Shown piece by piece: positions 61,803 through 64,000 of a stretch of DNA of 64,000 nucleotides; position 1 is the stretch's first letter, and every line of letters starts with the position of its first letter. Position numbers and translations under genes: made by a program. Source of the stretch: Paracoccus denitrificans (GTDB taxonomy: Bacteria > Pseudomonadota > Alphaproteobacteria > Rhodobacterales > Rhodobacteraceae). The stretch is from assembly GCA_005768755.1 (NCBI GenBank), contig VAFL01000008.1:1-64000 (forward strand). The letters are read 5' to 3'. The notes under the pieces are model-generated. The model had not been told where the DNA came from and did not search any database. It saw nothing but the letters and a program-made list of their open reading frames with translations.

Positions 61803-62930
61803 ATGCGCGCTGAAACCGCCGCCACCATCGAAGCGATCCGCAAATCCCTGCGGCTGCTGGCGCAGCGCATGGACTGGGAGACCGCGCCGCATCGGCTGGA
61901 AGAGCTGAATGCCATGATCGAGGATGGCAATCTGTGGAACGACCCGGCGCGCGCCCAGAAGCTTATGCGTGACCGCCAGTCACTTTCGGACGCTGTCGAG
62001 GGTTATCGCCGCATTGACGGCGACCTGAGCGCCAATGCCGAAATGGTCGAACTGGCCGAGGCCGAGGGCGACGACGAACTGGTTGCCGAAGCCGAGGCGA
62101 ATCTGAAGAAGCTTGCCGAGGAAGCCGCCCAGAAGGAACTGGAGGCGCTGCTGAACGGCGAAGCCGACGGAAACGACACCTTTCTGGAGATCAATGCCGG
62201 GGCAGGGGGCACGGAAAGCGCCGACTGGGCATCGATGCTGGCGCGCATGTATGTGCGTTGGGCCGAGAAGAAGGGCTATGACGTTGAACTCATTTCGGAA
62301 TCACCGGGTGAAGAGGCAGGTATCCGGTCCGCTGCCTACAAGATATCCGGCCATAATGCCTATGGCTGGCTGAAGACGGAATCGGGTGTACACCGGCTGG
62401 TTCGCATTTCGCCCTATGACAGCGCGGCGCGGCGCCATACCTCGTTTTCGTCGATCTGGGTCTATCCGGTTGTTGACGACAATATCGAGATTAACGTGCC
62501 CGACAATGACATCCGCATCGATACCTATCGGTCGTCCGGGGCAGGTGGCCAGCACGTCAACACGACTGACTCTGCCGTGCGGATTACCCACCTGCCGACC
62601 GGCATCGTCGTCACCAGCTCGATGAAGTCGCAGCACCAGAACCGCGAAGCCGCAATGAATGCTTTGAAAGCAAGGCTTTACCAGATGGAACTGGACAAAC
62701 GCAATGCCGAGATCAACGCCCAGCACGATGCCAAGGGCGATGCCGGCTGGGGAAATCAGATCCGGTCCTACGTGCTGCATCCTTATCAGATGGTAAAGGA
62801 TCTTCGGACCGGTCACGAAACGTCGGACACGCAAGGCGTTCTGGATGGCGCTCTCGATGGTTTCATGGCTGCGACGCTGGCCCTAGATGTATCCGGCAAA
62901 AGCAGAGCCGAGGCAAACGCCGACGATTAA
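61803..62930 (+). CDS. prfB: Peptide chain release factor 2
   Basis: RF2 (375 aa), releasing nascent chains at UGA and UAA. The GGQ motif is G248-G249-Q250 in SSGAGGQHVNTTDSAVR. The stop-codon-recognition tripeptide, SPF in E. coli, reads SPY here (S203-P204-Y205). The reading frame is continuous, so the autoregulatory +1 frameshift of E. coli prfB is absent. A coiled N-terminal domain spans about residues 1-110. Confidence 0.96.
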   Translation: MRAETAATIEAIRKSLRLLAQRMDWETAPHRLEELNAMIEDGNLWNDPARAQKLMRDRQSLSDAVEGYRRIDGDLSANAEMVELAEAEGDDELVAEAEANLKKLAEEAAQKELEALLNGEADGNDTFLEINAGAGGTESADWASMLARMYVRWAEKKGYDVELISESPGEEAGIRSAAYKISGHNAYGWLKTESGVHRLVRISPYDSAARRHTSFSSIWVYPVVDDNIEINVPDNDIRIDTYRSSGAGGQHVNTTDSAVRITHLPTGIVVTSSMKSQHQNREAAMNALKARLYQMELDKRNAEINAQHDAKGDAGWGNQIRSYVLHPYQMVKDLRTGHETSDTQGVLDGALDGFMAATLALDVSGKSRAEANADD

Positions 62931-63162
62931 GCCGCCTTCGAAATCCAGCGGTCCGCATCTTTCACTTGGCAGGATGGAACGAGGCGCTCGTCGTTCCGCC
63001 AGTTCCAGTAGTGCGGCCACATGGAAAGCAGCAGTAGGCGATGCAATTTAGAACCTACGCGTTATATTAATAATCGGTATTATGTAACTATATGCTGTCG
63101 GGTTGCGCAGCGCACCGCATCCGCTGCAAGAACGGTATGAATATCAAAGAATGAGGTTACAT

Positions 63163-63717
63163 ATGGCTGTGACACCACCAGTTTGCGATTTTGGTGCGCC
63201 GATGCCTGACTTTGCGCTGCCGGATCCGGATGGAACGGTTCATCGACTGCAAGATATTCGCGGACCGCGCGGTACCGTGGTAATGTTCATCTGCAATCAT
63301 TGCCCGTTTGTGCAGGCGATCCTGGATCGGATCACCCGCGACGCGGCAGAACTGCACACAAAGCACGGCATTGGCGTCGTTGCGATCTCAGCCAATGATG
63401 TTGCGACATACCCGCAGGACTCGCCGGAACGCATGAAGGAAGTAGCGCTGCAGCACGGCTTCAGCTTCCCTTATCTTTACGACGAGACACAGGCGGTCGC
63501 GCGCGCTTATGGCGCGGAATGCACACCCGATTTCTTCGGATACAATGCCGACGGGCAGTTGCAGTATCGGGGACGCCTGGATGCATCCGGACGGCAGCCC
63601 GGACCAAGCGACGCGCGACGCGAGCTGTTTGACGCCATGGTCGAGGTTGCGCGGACCGGTGCCGGTCCACGGGATCAGACTGCCTCGATCGGTTGTTCGA
63701 TCAAATGGAAGGACTGA
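63163..63717 (+). CDS. Thioredoxin-fold redoxin (AhpC/TSA-type)
   Basis: Peroxiredoxin-like protein of 184 aa. The N-terminal FGAPMPDFALPDPDG is typical of redoxins, and the active site reads FICNHCPFVQA, a C-N-H-C motif. The cis-Pro lies in ECTPDFFGYNADG. The CNHC motif is seen in a group of uncharacterised thioredoxin-family proteins. The ATG at 63163 has GAGG 8-10 bases upstream; in-frame upstream sequence (from 63103) is AT-rich and unlike the family. The region before it (62931-63162) is AT-rich and carries no gene. Confidence 0.88.
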   Translation: MAVTPPVCDFGAPMPDFALPDPDGTVHRLQDIRGPRGTVVMFICNHCPFVQAILDRITRDAAELHTKHGIGVVAISANDVATYPQDSPERMKEVALQHGFSFPYLYDETQAVARAYGAECTPDFFGYNADGQLQYRGRLDASGRQPGPSDARRELFDAMVEVARTGAGPRDQTASIGCSIKWKD

Positions 63718-64000
63718 TTACGGCTCGACGCCGAACGCGCGTTTGACATTGGCTGTCCAGCCCAGAAAATGTTTCCCGTCATGCTCGATCGCTGGCCGCT
63801 TCATGAGCGCGGGCTTTGCAGCAAGCATGTCTTCCGGGGTGGCAGCGCGTTCGTCTTCGGACATCCCGCGCCAGGTCAAACTGGCGCGATTGACCAGTTT
63901 ATCGCCAAATGATTGCAGCATTCTGGTCCACTCGGCCTTATCCGGCGTGTCTTCCTTCACGTCGCGGAATTCGATCTGCCAACCGGCTTTTTCCAGCGCG
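63718..64000 (-). CDS. ArsC/YffB-family reductase (5' end outside window)
   Basis: C-terminal part (about 94 codons) of an arsenate-reductase-like Spx/YffB protein. The frame stays open to the window edge, where it reads ALEKAGWQIEFRDVKEDTPD, so the true start and the N-terminal Cys are outside. The conserved tail MLAAKPALMKRPAIEH and NVKRAFG fits YffB-type ArsC-family proteins. It is directly convergent with the redoxin gene. Function of YffB proteins is not settled; glutathione-dependent thiol reduction is proposed for the family. Confidence 0.85.
   Translation of the reverse strand, partial: ALEKAGWQIEFRDVKEDTPDKAEWTRMLQSFGDKLVNRASLTWRGMSEDERAATPEDMLAAKPALMKRPAIEHDGKHFLGWTANVKRAFGVEP

Noticed and set aside
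1..64000. CRISPR arrays, insertion sequences or prophage
   Set aside because: No regularly spaced direct repeats, transposase or phage structural genes were seen in any part of the window.

Overview
The window is GC-rich, densely packed chromosomal DNA from an alphaproteobacterium, most likely a Rhodobacterales (Paracoccus/Rhodobacter-like) organism. This is inferred from the napEFDABC layout, the Fnr-type box TTGAT-N4-GTCAA, the dnaG-rpoD and amidase-PBP1A-prfB gene orders, a frameshift-free prfB and capsule genes of the KpsC/KpsS type. Most of it is housekeeping sequence. I see no insertion sequence, prophage, CRISPR array or rRNA. There is one tRNA, tRNA-Ser(GCU).

Layout: 1-1.7 kb holds a GH13 alpha-glucosidase. 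2.2-6.8 kb is the periplasmic nitrate reductase operon napEFDABC (minus strand) with a well-matched Fnr/Crp-family box upstream. 7-9.3 kb has L-serine dehydratase and an NADPH/FMN reductase. 9.3-9.75 kb is non-coding. 9.8-16.6 kb is a stress and efflux region: a ring-cleaving VOC dioxygenase divergent from a LysR regulator, a methylglyoxal synthase with a substituted catalytic His, a marR-emrB-emrA efflux operon and a Tat-exported serine hydrolase. 16.8-18.2 kb is 6-phosphogluconate dehydrogenase.

18.3-24.8 kb is the most accessory-looking part. An RraA-type aldolase, a D-2-hydroxyacid dehydrogenase and a DUF1932-type dehydrogenase (minus) diverge from a complete tripartite tricarboxylate transporter tctCBA (plus), followed by a GntR/FCD regulator. 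It reads as uptake plus catabolism of an unidentified hydroxy or tricarboxylic acid and is the best candidate here for an undescribed pathway.

25-36.4 kb: tRNA-Ser, an EamA exporter, hemE/hemC (divergent), a TetR regulator, dnaG, rpoD with unusual GATTCG inverted repeats upstream, a stand-alone BLUF blue-light sensor, rmuC, nrdR and ribD. 36.4-41 kb: a capsule block (kpsS, a Wza/KpsD-like lipoprotein, kpsC) on the opposite strand separates ribD from ribE. 42-52 kb: a SUKH-like protein, enolase, an EEP-family hydrolase, SelO, an SMR transporter, obgE-proB, a VOC protein, ilvD and a PAS-domain protein. 52-64 kb: gmk, a gamma-carbonic anhydrase, a soluble PhoR-like kinase, ispG, a DsbA-like protein, an aminotransferase, an amidase, PBP1A, prfB, a redoxin and a truncated ArsC/YffB-like reductase at the right edge.

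All functions are by recognition of family motifs. No database search or structure prediction was run.
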